Shown piece by piece: positions 16,579 through 24,855 of a DNA stretch of 64,000 nt (position 1 is its first letter; each line of letters starts with the position of its first letter). The notes beneath the pieces are model-generated. The model was not told the DNA's origin. It did not search any database and saw only the letters and a program-made list of their open reading frames with translations. The translations under genes were made by a program, and so were the position numbers. The stretch is from an uncultured Clostridia bacterium (GTDB taxonomy: Bacteria; Bacillota; Clostridia; Oscillospirales; Acutalibacteraceae), in NCBI GenBank assembly GCA_947627725.1, contig CANQXE010000009.1:1-64000 (forward strand), given 5' to 3'.

Positions 16579-18471
16579 ATGTTATTTAAAAAGAAACAGA
16601 TTGAACTGACAGAAGAACAAAAAGAAGAAATCCGCATAAAAGATTTCTTTGACCGTATTCTGCCGTCAACAATAAAATTTTCAACAGATCATTATATTAT
16701 CGGTGACAGTTACCGATGTGTATGGGCAATCAAGGAATATCCGCCTTCAACAGAAGAACTTGCTTTATTCTCACAGCTTGCAGACAGAAACAATTTAACT
16801 GTCCGCTTGTATTCAAGGCTGGTTGATGCATTAGAGCAGAGGAAGATTATACAGAATGCAACAAGGCGAAACAAGCTGAGCACAGGAAGCAACGATGCAG
16901 TTGAGAACATCACAGCAGAGGGAAATTTACAGGATGTAGTTACTCTCATTGCAGAACTGCGCAAGAACAAAGAGCCGCTGCTCCATTGTGCTGTTTATCT
17001 TGAACTGAAAGCAGAGAGTATGCAGAAGTTAAGAGAATTACAGTCCGATATCATTATGGAGCTTACACGTTCCAAGATGTCGGTTGACAGATTAACACTC
17101 CGACAGAAAGAAGGCTTTTTGTCTGTTCTGCCGTGCGGTGCGAATATGTTCAAGGAACAGTTTGAGCGAGTGCTCCCGGCAAGCTCGGTTGCAAACCTTT
17201 ATCCTTTCAATTATTCAGGCAAGACCGATCCGAAAGGCTTTTTTATCGGGCGTGACAAGTACGGCACAAACATTTTAGTAGACTTTGACAGACGAGCCGA
17301 TGACAAGACAAATGCTAACTGTCTTATTCTCGGTAATTCAGGACAGGGTAAATCGTTCCTTATGAAGTTAATCCTTACAAATCTTCGTGAATCAGGAAAA
17401 CGAATAATTTCGCTTGATCCTGAAGCCGAATATGAAGAATTAACAAAAGCACTCGGCGGCTGTTATATTGATTTTATGTCAGGTGAATATATTATCAATC
17501 CGCTTGAACCGAAATCATTCGGCGAAGCTGAGCAGGCTGAGCCTGCACCCAATTCGCGCCGAACGGATAACGATAATACGGATTATTCCCACGATTGTGA
17601 CGATTCCGTACCGGCAGCGTTCAGAAAGGTTACGAGGTTATCACAGCACATTGCATATTTAAAGGACTTTTTCAGAGCATACAAGGAATTCAACGATGAA
17701 CAGCTTGATACCCTTGAAATCATCCTCACCAAGTTATACAAGAACTTCGGTATTACCGACTACACAGATTATGATAAACTGAGCAAAACAGACTATCCGA
17801 TTATGTCCGACCTTTATGAACTGCTCGAAAAGGAATACAAAGGCTATCAGCATAATCAGAAGAATATCTACAGAGAAAAAACCTTACAGGAATTATGTCT
17901 CGGTTTGCACTCCATGTGTATCGGAACGGAAAGTAAGTATTTCAACGGACACACAAATATTGTTGACGATAAATTCCTCTGCTTTGGTGTTAAAGGACTT
18001 ATGGACACCAACCGCAGACTCAAGGATGCAATGCTTTTTAATGTGTTATCGTATATGACAAATGAACTGCTCGGAAAAGGCAACACCGTTGCAGCCATAG
18101 ATGAGTTGTATTTGTTCTTAACCAATATGACTGCAATTGAATATATCCGTAATGCATCAAAGAGAGTGCGTAAAAAAGAGAGTTCTGTTATTCTTGCATC
18201 ACAGAATATTGATGATTTCTTAATTGATGGTGTAAAGGAATACACAAAGCCGTTATTCTCTATTCCTACACATCAGTTTTTATTCAATGCCGGAAATATT
18301 GAACCAAAGGTATATATTGATACCATGCAGCTCGAACAGTCCGAATTTGATTTAATTAAATATCCCGAACGAGGCACTTGTTTATATCGCTGCGGTAATG
18401 AAAGATATCTGCTCCAAGTTATCGCACCCGAATTCAAACAGAAAATGTTCGGCAAGGCAGGTGGCAGATAA
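16579..18471 (+). CDS. virB4: VirB4/TrsE-type conjugation ATPase
   Basis: The 630-residue ATPase energises type IV secretion assembly and transport. Walker A is GNSGQGKSFLMK (about residues 251-262). Walker B is AAIDELYLFL (about 503-512). A further conserved ILASQNIDDFLI lies near 536. An N-terminal FFDRILPSTIKF segment is typical. Around residues 315-330 there is a low-complexity EAEQAEPAPNSRR stretch encoded by the 29-base palindromic repeat, probably an in-frame insertion in a surface loop. It ends at the ATG of the next gene. A deleted relative lies at 53525. Confidence 0.95.
   Translation: MLFKKKQIELTEEQKEEIRIKDFFDRILPSTIKFSTDHYIIGDSYRCVWAIKEYPPSTEELALFSQLADRNNLTVRLYSRLVDALEQRKIIQNATRRNKLSTGSNDAVENITAEGNLQDVVTLIAELRKNKEPLLHCAVYLELKAESMQKLRELQSDIIMELTRSKMSVDRLTLRQKEGFLSVLPCGANMFKEQFERVLPASSVANLYPFNYSGKTDPKGFFIGRDKYGTNILVDFDRRADDKTNANCLILGNSGQGKSFLMKLILTNLRESGKRIISLDPEAEYEELTKALGGCYIDFMSGEYIINPLEPKSFGEAEQAEPAPNSRRTDNDNTDYSHDCDDSVPAAFRKVTRLSQHIAYLKDFFRAYKEFNDEQLDTLEIILTKLYKNFGITDYTDYDKLSKTDYPIMSDLYELLEKEYKGYQHNQKNIYREKTLQELCLGLHSMCIGTESKYFNGHTNIVDDKFLCFGVKGLMDTNRRLKDAMLFNVLSYMTNELLGKGNTVAAIDELYLFLTNMTAIEYIRNASKRVRKKESSVILASQNIDDFLIDGVKEYTKPLFSIPTHQFLFNAGNIEPKVYIDTMQLEQSEFDLIKYPERGTCLYRCGNERYLLQVIAPEFKQKMFGKAGGR
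17531..17559. repeat. REP-like palindromic repeat, copy B, inside virB4
   Basis: This is the reverse complement of 2835-2863 with one mismatch. It keeps the virB4 frame open and encodes A/E/P-rich residues between conserved ATPase segments. Confidence 0.7.
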
Positions 18472-18941
18472 TGGCAAGTGTAGGTAGAGAAATATCAGAT
18501 TTAAAAATGAACGCTTATGCCAAACTTCATATCCCTAAAAAAGAAGAAATGATGGAAGATATTATTGCAATCGGAAAAACTATAGCAGACAGTTTGGAAA
18601 TGCCAAAGCCGGCAGATGATATCAAAGCTATATTTGTTGAGAGTAATAATGGTGAGTGGGAATTCTATGGCTTTGTAGGTGACGGTGCAGGAACGATTGA
18701 TACCGTAGGAAATTTGCTTCATATAGGTGATACGATTGAAATGTATTGTAAAGATGGACACACTTCAAGGCAGTATGTTTTAAGAATTTTACCGAAACAA
18801 AAATCAATTAATTTTTTCAATGGTAAATTAGTTAAGTCATATAAGGATTTATCGAAATATATTTGTTCGCAGGATCACGGTATATTCCATTTTGTTTCTT
18901 GTCTGGATGAATATTATAAATCAATAGACAATTTATTGTGA
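18471..18941 (+). CDS. Hypothetical protein downstream of virB4
   Basis: This encodes 156 residues, its ATG sharing one base with the virB4 stop. A helical N-terminus is followed by a mixed region (ESNNGEWEFYGFVGDGAG). No recognised family. It ends SIDNLL. The same tail survives at the end of the decayed virB4 copy near 54037, showing that the gene belonged to the ancestral module. The position between virB4 and the peptidoglycan hydrolase suggests an accessory transfer function. Confidence 0.6.
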   Translation: MASVGREISDLKMNAYAKLHIPKKEEMMEDIIAIGKTIADSLEMPKPADDIKAIFVESNNGEWEFYGFVGDGAGTIDTVGNLLHIGDTIEMYCKDGHTSRQYVLRILPKQKSINFFNGKLVKSYKDLSKYICSQDHGIFHFVSCLDEYYKSIDNLL

Positions 18942-19001
18942 TATTGGTATAATGATTGCGAATCATCAATTTATAAATTGGAATCACTGAGGTTTTGAAC
19001 T

Positions 19002-19565
19002 ATGGTTATTGAAACAGAAAGATTAATTTTGCGCCCCTTTTCTGAAAGCGATGCGACAGATGTGTTGGAATACTTGAAAGAACCCGAGGTTAACTGTTTT
19101 GTCTGCATGAAACTGAACTCGATTGAAGAAGCTATTTCAGAGATGAAAAAACGAAAATCTGAAACTGAATACTATTTTGCCATTGTACTGAAAGATTCAG
19201 GAAAAGTTATCGGTGAGATAGACGCATATCCCGAACACGCTGAACCGCACGACCAAGACGGTGATTCACCTCTTGATACTTTCAGTCCGTGTTGGATGTT
19301 GAATAAAGATTATCAGGGAAAAGGCTATGCGTATGAAGCGGCTTATGCCTTCTTCAATTATTTGTTTCATGAAAAAGGAGCAAGAAGAATATATGCTTAT
19401 ACTGAAGATTATAACCTTTCCAGCCAGCATTTGTGTGAAAAGCTCGGTATGCGCCGAGAGGGCTTATTTATGGAATTTGTATCATTCGTAAATAACGCCG
19501 ATGGAACACCACGCTATGAAAATACTTTTCAGTATGCTGTTCTGAAAAAGGAATGGCATTGTTAA
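19002..19565 (+). CDS. RimJ/RimL-type GNAT acetyltransferase
   Basis: The 187-residue protein matches RimJ/RimL-like N-acetyltransferases. The opening TERLILRPFSESDATDV is diagnostic, the acetyl-CoA loop reads YQGKGYAYEAA, and LCEKLGMRREGLF is the C-terminal motif. The substrate is unknown (protein N-terminus, aminoglycoside-like or other amine). It is a cargo gene between virB4 and the NlpC/P60 gene, with its own upstream TATAAT-like box near 18946. A different GNAT sits at the same slot in the decayed copy (54102). Confidence 0.85.
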   Translation: MVIETERLILRPFSESDATDVLEYLKEPEVNCFVCMKLNSIEEAISEMKKRKSETEYYFAIVLKDSGKVIGEIDAYPEHAEPHDQDGDSPLDTFSPCWMLNKDYQGKGYAYEAAYAFFNYLFHEKGARRIYAYTEDYNLSSQHLCEKLGMRREGLFMEFVSFVNNADGTPRYENTFQYAVLKKEWHC

Positions 19566-19600
19566 ATTCCGGTTTATCGAAAACTTAATATAATAACATT

Positions 19601-19644
19601 ATCCGATTGATTTTCTTAATGAACCTCAATCGGATTTTCATTTT
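19601..19644 (+). terminator. Intrinsic terminator after GNAT
   Basis: ATCCGATTGA (19601-19610) and TCAATCGGAT (19626-19635) pair and are followed by TTTT. The same hairpin recurs at 54608-54649 in the decayed copy. Confidence 0.75.
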
Positions 19645-19659
19645 ATGGGGGTGATTTTT

Positions 19660-20697
19660 ATGAGTGCAGAAGTAGCTGCCGCGAAGGCAGCCGTTGCAGT
19701 TGCATCGGATAAGCGTGGCAGAATCGCAATAGCAACAATCCTATGTTCAATAATTATGCTGTTCTTTCTGCCTTTGATTGTGTATATGGGCGTTATGAGT
19801 AATCTCGGTGAAATGGAGATTGACACCGTTCAGGCACAGCAAATGATAGTGCAGAATATGTCAGCAGAAGAAAAAGCAAAGCTCACTCATCTTGAATCGG
19901 TGATGAAAAAAATCGGAAGTGAATTCAAGGACAGAGAACTGAATAATATTACCATCAAAAAGGCACAGGCATTATATGCTTGTGCCCTTTATGATATTGA
20001 GAAAACCGATCCCGATTTCATAACCAAATATACAGACTGCTTTGAGCAATCGGAAACAGACGATGATTTGAGGAATGCAGTTTTTTCTGCCTTTGGTGTT
20101 CAAATTAATGCTGATGAGTTTAATAATCTTATGAGCGTTATTAAAAATACGGTTATTGATATTGATTTGACTGATACTGATAAGAACAATCTTGATTTAG
20201 TCAAGTGGGCAGAATTTGCCTACAACAATCATTGGGGATATGTGTGGGGCTCGCACGGTCAAGTTTTGACAGAAAAGGAACTGAACAGACTGAAAGGTGT
20301 GTTCGGCTCTCATGTAAACGACAAGGAAGCATATATCCGTGAGCATTGGCTCGGCAGAAGAACATCGGACTGTGTAGGTCTGATAAAAGGCTACGGTTGG
20401 TACAACGAGGAATCAGGAACGATTAAATACGGAACAAACGGAATGCAGGATGTTACGGCTGATGGTATGTTTTCTGCTGCAACAGAAAAAGGACCAATCA
20501 GTACAATGCCCGATATTCCCGGTCTTGCAGTCTGGCATCAAGGTCATATCGGTGTGTATATCGGTAACGGATATGTTATCCATGCAGCCAACACCTATGA
20601 CGGTGTTATCAAAACACCGATAACCTCAAGCGGATGGACTCACTGGTTGAAGGTTCCGTATATCAACTATATTGAAGAAAGCGAGGAAACAAGATGA
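19660..20697 (+). CDS. NlpC/P60 peptidoglycan hydrolase of the mating channel
   Basis: The 345-residue protein has one N-terminal membrane segment (ATILCSIIMLFFLPLIVYMG) and a helical stalk. A C-terminal NlpC/P60 domain carries the catalytic Cys in RTSDCVGLIKGYGW and His in GHIGVYIGNGY, with HAAN after it. Such VirB1-like enzymes open the wall for the conjugation channel. The ATG at 19660 has GGGGTGAT upstream. A truncated copy of its N-terminus is found at 54672. It overlaps the next gene by four bases. Confidence 0.9.
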   Translation: MSAEVAAAKAAVAVASDKRGRIAIATILCSIIMLFFLPLIVYMGVMSNLGEMEIDTVQAQQMIVQNMSAEEKAKLTHLESVMKKIGSEFKDRELNNITIKKAQALYACALYDIEKTDPDFITKYTDCFEQSETDDDLRNAVFSAFGVQINADEFNNLMSVIKNTVIDIDLTDTDKNNLDLVKWAEFAYNNHWGYVWGSHGQVLTEKELNRLKGVFGSHVNDKEAYIREHWLGRRTSDCVGLIKGYGWYNEESGTIKYGTNGMQDVTADGMFSAATEKGPISTMPDIPGLAVWHQGHIGVYIGNGYVIHAANTYDGVIKTPITSSGWTHWLKVPYINYIEESEETR

Positions 20698-21338
20698 TTA
20701 CAGATATTTCAAAAGAACGGCAGACAAAAATACTTGAAAAAGCACTTGATTGGTTTTCGGAACACTATGAACCTAAAGACTTGTTGGATATACTGCATAA
20801 ACATCTGGATATGACTGATTCCGAAATCAACTTGTTCGGTTTTGATTTTTCAGATATGGAACAGGATAATAGATTTTCTGTTTTTTGTATGAAAGATTAT
20901 GAGGATGCTGTATTTTTTACAACCGCAATTCCAAATGACTTTTATTGTGTCGCAAGTACCTATCATTATTACATTAAGGATGATGTCGGCAGACTTTCTC
21001 TTGACAGTCTCGCCGGGTGTTTTTCAGATCAGCAGTTTATTGACGAACAGGTTTTTTCTGTTCTATGCGCAGCAATGTCAAAGGACAGCAGAATAGCATC
21101 ACTGATTGAATTTGATTTTGACAGCAATTATTTAAAATACTGCGATAATGCAAACGGTATGTGGCAGACTTACGATTTGAATGATCTATCCGAATCAGTT
21201 CGTAAATCCAATAGTAACAAAGATTTGAACTACGCAGCAAGACAGAATATTTTCATTGAAAGTATTTCAGAAAAAGAAATCAGCAGTGCAGTTGAAGATA
21301 CAAATACAGAAAACAAAAGTCCTGCAATGAATATGTAA
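20694..21338 (+). CDS. Hypothetical ICE protein with Met tail
   Basis: The 214-residue product opens with a helical ALDWFSEHYEPKDLLDILH and DMTDSEINLFGF motif that recurs in proteins of Clostridia elements. The rest is a globular acidic domain of unknown role. It ends NKSPAMNM after an acidic linker. It is translationally coupled to the hydrolase gene. Confidence 0.55.
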   Translation: MITDISKERQTKILEKALDWFSEHYEPKDLLDILHKHLDMTDSEINLFGFDFSDMEQDNRFSVFCMKDYEDAVFFTTAIPNDFYCVASTYHYYIKDDVGRLSLDSLAGCFSDQQFIDEQVFSVLCAAMSKDSRIASLIEFDFDSNYLKYCDNANGMWQTYDLNDLSESVRKSNSNKDLNYAARQNIFIESISEKEISSAVEDTNTENKSPAMNM

Positions 21339-21352
21339 ATGAGGTGATAGAT

Positions 21353-21613
21353 TTGAAAAAAATTCAAAGTGTATATGGTATATACAAAAAGCACGGCAGA
21401 GAGGCATTCCTCTCTGCCGCTGAACATTATTCGGATAATGTAGATTGGCACAGTATTGAAAACACGGTCAGCAATATGGAATCCACTTGGTACAATGATA
21501 AACATAATCTGACCGAAGCAGAAAAAATGGTTAAGGATTACAACAACGGATTGACAGTCCTTAATGATAATAATTCCGAAACCATGAATGCTGCTCCGAC
21601 CATGACAATGTAA
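21353..21613 (+). CDS. Small ICE protein with Met tail
   Basis: TTG 21353 is preferred: GAGGTG (21341-21346) is six bases upstream, and the in-frame GTG 21344 overlaps it. The 86-residue product begins KKIQSVYGIYKKHGREAFL and contains a WHSIENTVSNMESTWY helix. The C-terminus is NAAPTMTM. The family is not recognised. The next gene starts 15 bases downstream. Confidence 0.55.
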   Translation: MKKIQSVYGIYKKHGREAFLSAAEHYSDNVDWHSIENTVSNMESTWYNDKHNLTEAEKMVKDYNNGLTVLNDNNSETMNAAPTMTM

Positions 21614-21627
21614 AGGTGGTGATTGAA

Positions 21628-21828
21628 ATGAAAAAAGTAACTGTTACAGTACAGTACGATGAAGAAAAGTACAAGGCAGTAAAAATGTATCTTGAAAAGA
21701 AAGGCAAAAATCTTGATGACGAAATAGCCGGGTATATGGATACCTTGTTCACAAAGCACATCCCTGCTACCGTTCGTGAGTATTTTGATATGAAGAACGA
21801 GTCAGCAGTGCAGTCGGATAACAAGTAA
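21628..21828 (+). CDS. DUF6103-like small protein
   Basis: This encodes 66 residues with AGGTGGTGAT upstream. The start KKVTVTVQYDEEKYKAVKMY and the middle VREYFDM match DUF6103-type proteins of conjugative elements, which have a ribbon-helix-helix-like look. It may be a small DNA-binding regulator placed right before the candidate oriT region. Function is not known. Confidence 0.65.
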   Translation: MKKVTVTVQYDEEKYKAVKMYLEKKGKNLDDEIAGYMDTLFTKHIPATVREYFDMKNESAVQSDNK

Positions 21829-22125
21829 GAATTTATACTTGTCGAGCCGCGTGGCGAGCTGTGGCAAGAGTTTATTGTTTAGTCGGGAAAGTAATCAAAT
21901 ATACTGTTAAAAGCGAATTAGAGGGAGTTCCGGCAAATATTTGCTTTCTATATAAGTTGATTTGAGAGGGTTCAAGCAAGTATAAATTTGCTCTAAATTG
22001 CAAGGTTGAAAAAAAGCAGGATAAAGGAGTATGCCGCCAAAGGCTGGCAAACTCCGAAAAACACCGCACGGCAACGCCGAGCGGAACTTTTTATGTGTGC
22101 GACAAGTTGAACCTAAAAAAATTAT

Positions 22126-22160
22126 AGCAGCATACAAATCACAAAAATGAGTATGCTGCT
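22126..22160. promoter_or_regulatory. Inverted repeat AGCAGCATAC, probable operator
   Basis: AGCAGCATAC (22126-22135) and GTATGCTGCT (22151-22160) are perfect ten-base arms. The core recurs at 22206-22226. The likely ligand is the ribbon-helix-helix protein encoded next. Confidence 0.6.
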
Positions 22161-22205
22161 ATTTGTTCATTATTAAGTATTTATCGAGAAAAAAGGTGAA
22201 TTTAA

Positions 22206-22226
22206 CAGCATACTTTTTGTATGCTG
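22206..22226. promoter_or_regulatory. Second GCAGCATAC hairpin at the mobC start
   Basis: CAGCATAC (22206-22213) and GTATGCTG (22219-22226) flank TTTTT. It abuts AAGGAGG and the start codon at 22242, so binding or RNA folding here could autoregulate the operon. Confidence 0.55.
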
Positions 22227-22241
22227 CAAGGAGGTTGATTT

Positions 22242-22658
22242 ATGACAGAAGAAAATGAAGCAAAAAGAATAGCGGTTTATGCCAATAGTGAGATTTTAGA
22301 AATTTGCGAAAGAGATTTGGAAAAAGCAAATGTACCTAATCGAAGTCAATTTATTTGCGATGCCGTAAAATATTATCATTGCTATTTAGACCGTAAATTA
22401 AATACAGAAGTTTTAACACCTGCTTTTGAAACCGTAATTGACGCAAGACTCGACTTAACCGAGTACAGATTATCACAGATCATTTTCAAACTTGCCTTTG
22501 AAATGGCGGCAACAATGAACATACTTGCCGGAACATTTCAACTTGATGCAGAAAAATTTGAATTAACGAAGGACAGAGTTTTGAATGAAGTCAAAGCAGT
22601 AAATGGTGCTATAAATCTGAAAGATATTATTAATTATCAGAACGGTGAAACAGAGTAA
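22242..22658 (+). CDS. MobC-like relaxosome accessory protein
   Basis: The 138-residue product has an N-terminal ribbon-helix-helix-like part (KRIAVYANSEILEICERD, then NRSQFICDAVKYY) and a helical C-terminus. Size and its place directly before the relaxase match MobC/relaxosome accessory proteins that bind oriT and aid nicking. Four GCATAC-type half-sites lie just upstream and are candidate binding sites. The stop overlaps the relaxase start by one base. Confidence 0.75.
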   Translation: MTEENEAKRIAVYANSEILEICERDLEKANVPNRSQFICDAVKYYHCYLDRKLNTEVLTPAFETVIDARLDLTEYRLSQIIFKLAFEMAATMNILAGTFQLDAEKFELTKDRVLNEVKAVNGAINLKDIINYQNGETE

Positions 22659-24838
22659 TGGCGAAGTTGATTTTATACAGTCCATACTATAAAGCAACCG
22701 ATTACAGAATGGGTAAATATGTCAGATATATTGCAACAAGAGAAGGAGTTGAGCTGCCGAAGAATACAAAACTAAACCGCCCTGCAACAAAAAAACAGAA
22801 GAATTTAATTGAAAATATGCTTAAAGATTTTCCAAACTGTAATGAACTTTTGGAATACAAAGACTACCTTGACAAGCCTACAATTGAGAATGCAAGTGAG
22901 TTCATAACAAGAGTTCTTGAAGCTAATGTACAGTTGGAGAGCATGGGCGGTTATGTTAAGTATATGGCAAGCCGACCAGGTGCAGAAAAAATAGCAGAGC
23001 ACGGATTATTTTCTGATAACGGAACACCGATTGTTTTATCAAAAATTGAGAAAGAACTCAATGAATACGAAGGCAATGTGTGGACACATATTATCTCATT
23101 AAAACGAGAAGATGCAGCTCGGCTTGGTTTTGATAATGTGGAAGCGTGGCAAAATTTATTAACTGCAAAGCGGAATGAAATCGCCAAGAATATGAATATT
23201 GATCCCGAAAACTTTAAATGGTACGCCGCCTTTCATAATGAAAGCCACCATCCGCACATACACATGGTCGCTTATTCAACTAAGCCTACAGAAGCATATT
23301 TATCTAAAAAAGGAATACGAAATATCAAGTCCTGTCTTGCAAAAGAAATCTTCAAAAATGATTTGATTCAGATATATAAAGAACAGACGGATATACGGGA
23401 TAAACTAAAAGTTGAGAGTAAAGATATTGCTGAAAAACTGATTGAAAATATTATGAAAGGCAACTTCCAAAATGAAAATATTGAAAGACTTCTGTTTGAT
23501 CTGAACGATAAATTAAAACGAACATCAGGCAAAAAGGTCTATGGATATTTGAAACCCGAAGTTAAATTAATTGTTAATCAGATCGTTGAGGAGCTTGAAA
23601 AGAACGAGAATATTAAGTCGCTTTATGCGTTGTGGTATGAGCAGAAAGACAAAATTACAAGCAATTACACGAATGAAAAATTAAAAAGAATTCCGTTGTC
23701 TGCAAACAAGGAATTCAAAAGCATTCGCAATATGGTAATAAAGGAAGCCTTAAAACTTGACGAACTTGTTTTGATTTTTGACGATGAATCCGCAGAAGAA
23801 CCGATTATATTATCTGCACCCGAAACAGAACCCGAACCCGATGATGACGAGTTGGATTACAGAGATTATTCGCTTACCTCTTCTGAAAAGTATTGGCAAG
23901 CGAAACGATTGCTCGACAAAAATTCACCAAAATATGATTTTGAGAGAGGTTTTGCATTACTGAAATTGTCTGCAAAAGAAGGCAATCAGTACGCGCAATA
24001 CAAGCTCGGCAGAATATTAATTGTTAATGAGTTAAGCGAAGAAGATATTGACGAGGGAGTTTATTGGTTGGAAAAAGCCTGTGAGCAAGGCAATGAATAT
24101 GCCGAATACTATCTCGGTAAACAGTATCTCGGCAACGGAAAAGTGGACGAGAATTACAAAAGAGCAATACACCTTTTAAGTGAATCGGCAGGCAAAGGAA
24201 ACAAATATGCAATGTATTCTCTTGCCTGTCAGTATTTATTTTCAGATAAGTTTAAGGACAAAATCAAGGAAGGTCTTGAACTGCTTGAAAGCTCGGCAAA
24301 CAAGAAGTTTGCACCAGCCGAAAAAATGCTTGCATTTATAATTCTCAAGGGCGAGCTGTTACCAAAAGACGAAAAGCGAGCATACAATTTACTTTTGCAC
24401 AGTGTATCGCTCGGAGATGACAAGGCTGAATATGCTCTTGCTAAATTACTTTTGAATAGTGAAGTTATACCGAAAGACGCAGAACGAGCAATACGATTAT
24501 TGATTTCTTCCATCGAAAAGAACAATGAATGGGCAAGAGTTTTACTTGGAAAAATGCTTTTATTCGGTATTGATATACCAAAAGACGAAGAAAAAGGAGT
24601 TGAACTTTTGCAGTCGGCAGCAGAACAAGGCAACGAATACGCAGCTAAAATCTTACAGAACAGAGAGGACTATTTGAAGTGTTTAGCCGCAATGTCTGCC
24701 ATGCGATTATTCGGTTATATGGGTAATCTGTTCGGCAAAAAGTTCAATACTGATAAATCAAAAACAGGCTTCAGGATTGATAAGAAACAACGCAGACAGA
24801 TTGAAGAAAAGAAAATGGCACAGGGCTTACGCAGTTAA
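22658..24838 (+). CDS. MobP-type relaxase with Sel1-repeat C-terminus
   Basis: This 726-residue DNA strand transferase nicks oriT and leads the strand into the recipient. The N-terminal third is a relaxase with the metal-binding HHPHIHMVAYS motif (about residues 200-210) and opening YSPYYKATDYRMGKYVRYI, typical of the MobP3 group. An acidic linker (EPEPDDDELDYRDY) separates it from at least five Sel1-like helical repeats (for example EKACEQGNEYAEYYLGKQYL), usually protein-binding. The end is basic. The Sel1 part could bind the coupling protein or other relaxosome partners. Confidence 0.9.
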   Translation: MAKLILYSPYYKATDYRMGKYVRYIATREGVELPKNTKLNRPATKKQKNLIENMLKDFPNCNELLEYKDYLDKPTIENASEFITRVLEANVQLESMGGYVKYMASRPGAEKIAEHGLFSDNGTPIVLSKIEKELNEYEGNVWTHIISLKREDAARLGFDNVEAWQNLLTAKRNEIAKNMNIDPENFKWYAAFHNESHHPHIHMVAYSTKPTEAYLSKKGIRNIKSCLAKEIFKNDLIQIYKEQTDIRDKLKVESKDIAEKLIENIMKGNFQNENIERLLFDLNDKLKRTSGKKVYGYLKPEVKLIVNQIVEELEKNENIKSLYALWYEQKDKITSNYTNEKLKRIPLSANKEFKSIRNMVIKEALKLDELVLIFDDESAEEPIILSAPETEPEPDDDELDYRDYSLTSSEKYWQAKRLLDKNSPKYDFERGFALLKLSAKEGNQYAQYKLGRILIVNELSEEDIDEGVYWLEKACEQGNEYAEYYLGKQYLGNGKVDENYKRAIHLLSESAGKGNKYAMYSLACQYLFSDKFKDKIKEGLELLESSANKKFAPAEKMLAFIILKGELLPKDEKRAYNLLLHSVSLGDDKAEYALAKLLLNSEVIPKDAERAIRLLISSIEKNNEWARVLLGKMLLFGIDIPKDEEKGVELLQSAAEQGNEYAAKILQNREDYLKCLAAMSAMRLFGYMGNLFGKKFNTDKSKTGFRIDKKQRRQIEEKKMAQGLRS

Positions 24839-24855
24839 AAGGATGGTGATATCAC

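Larger units (their letters stand above)
21829..22241 (+). other. Candidate oriT/control region before the relaxase
   Basis: This 413-base non-coding stretch lies between the DUF6103-like gene and the mobC-relaxase pair, the usual place for oriT. It holds an imperfect stem (GGAGT-TGCC against GGCA-ACTCC, about 22027-22056), the GC-rich CGCACGGCAACGCCGAGCGG (22064-22083), and two hairpins built from GCAGCATAC. No nick site can be assigned from sequence alone. Confidence 0.45.
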
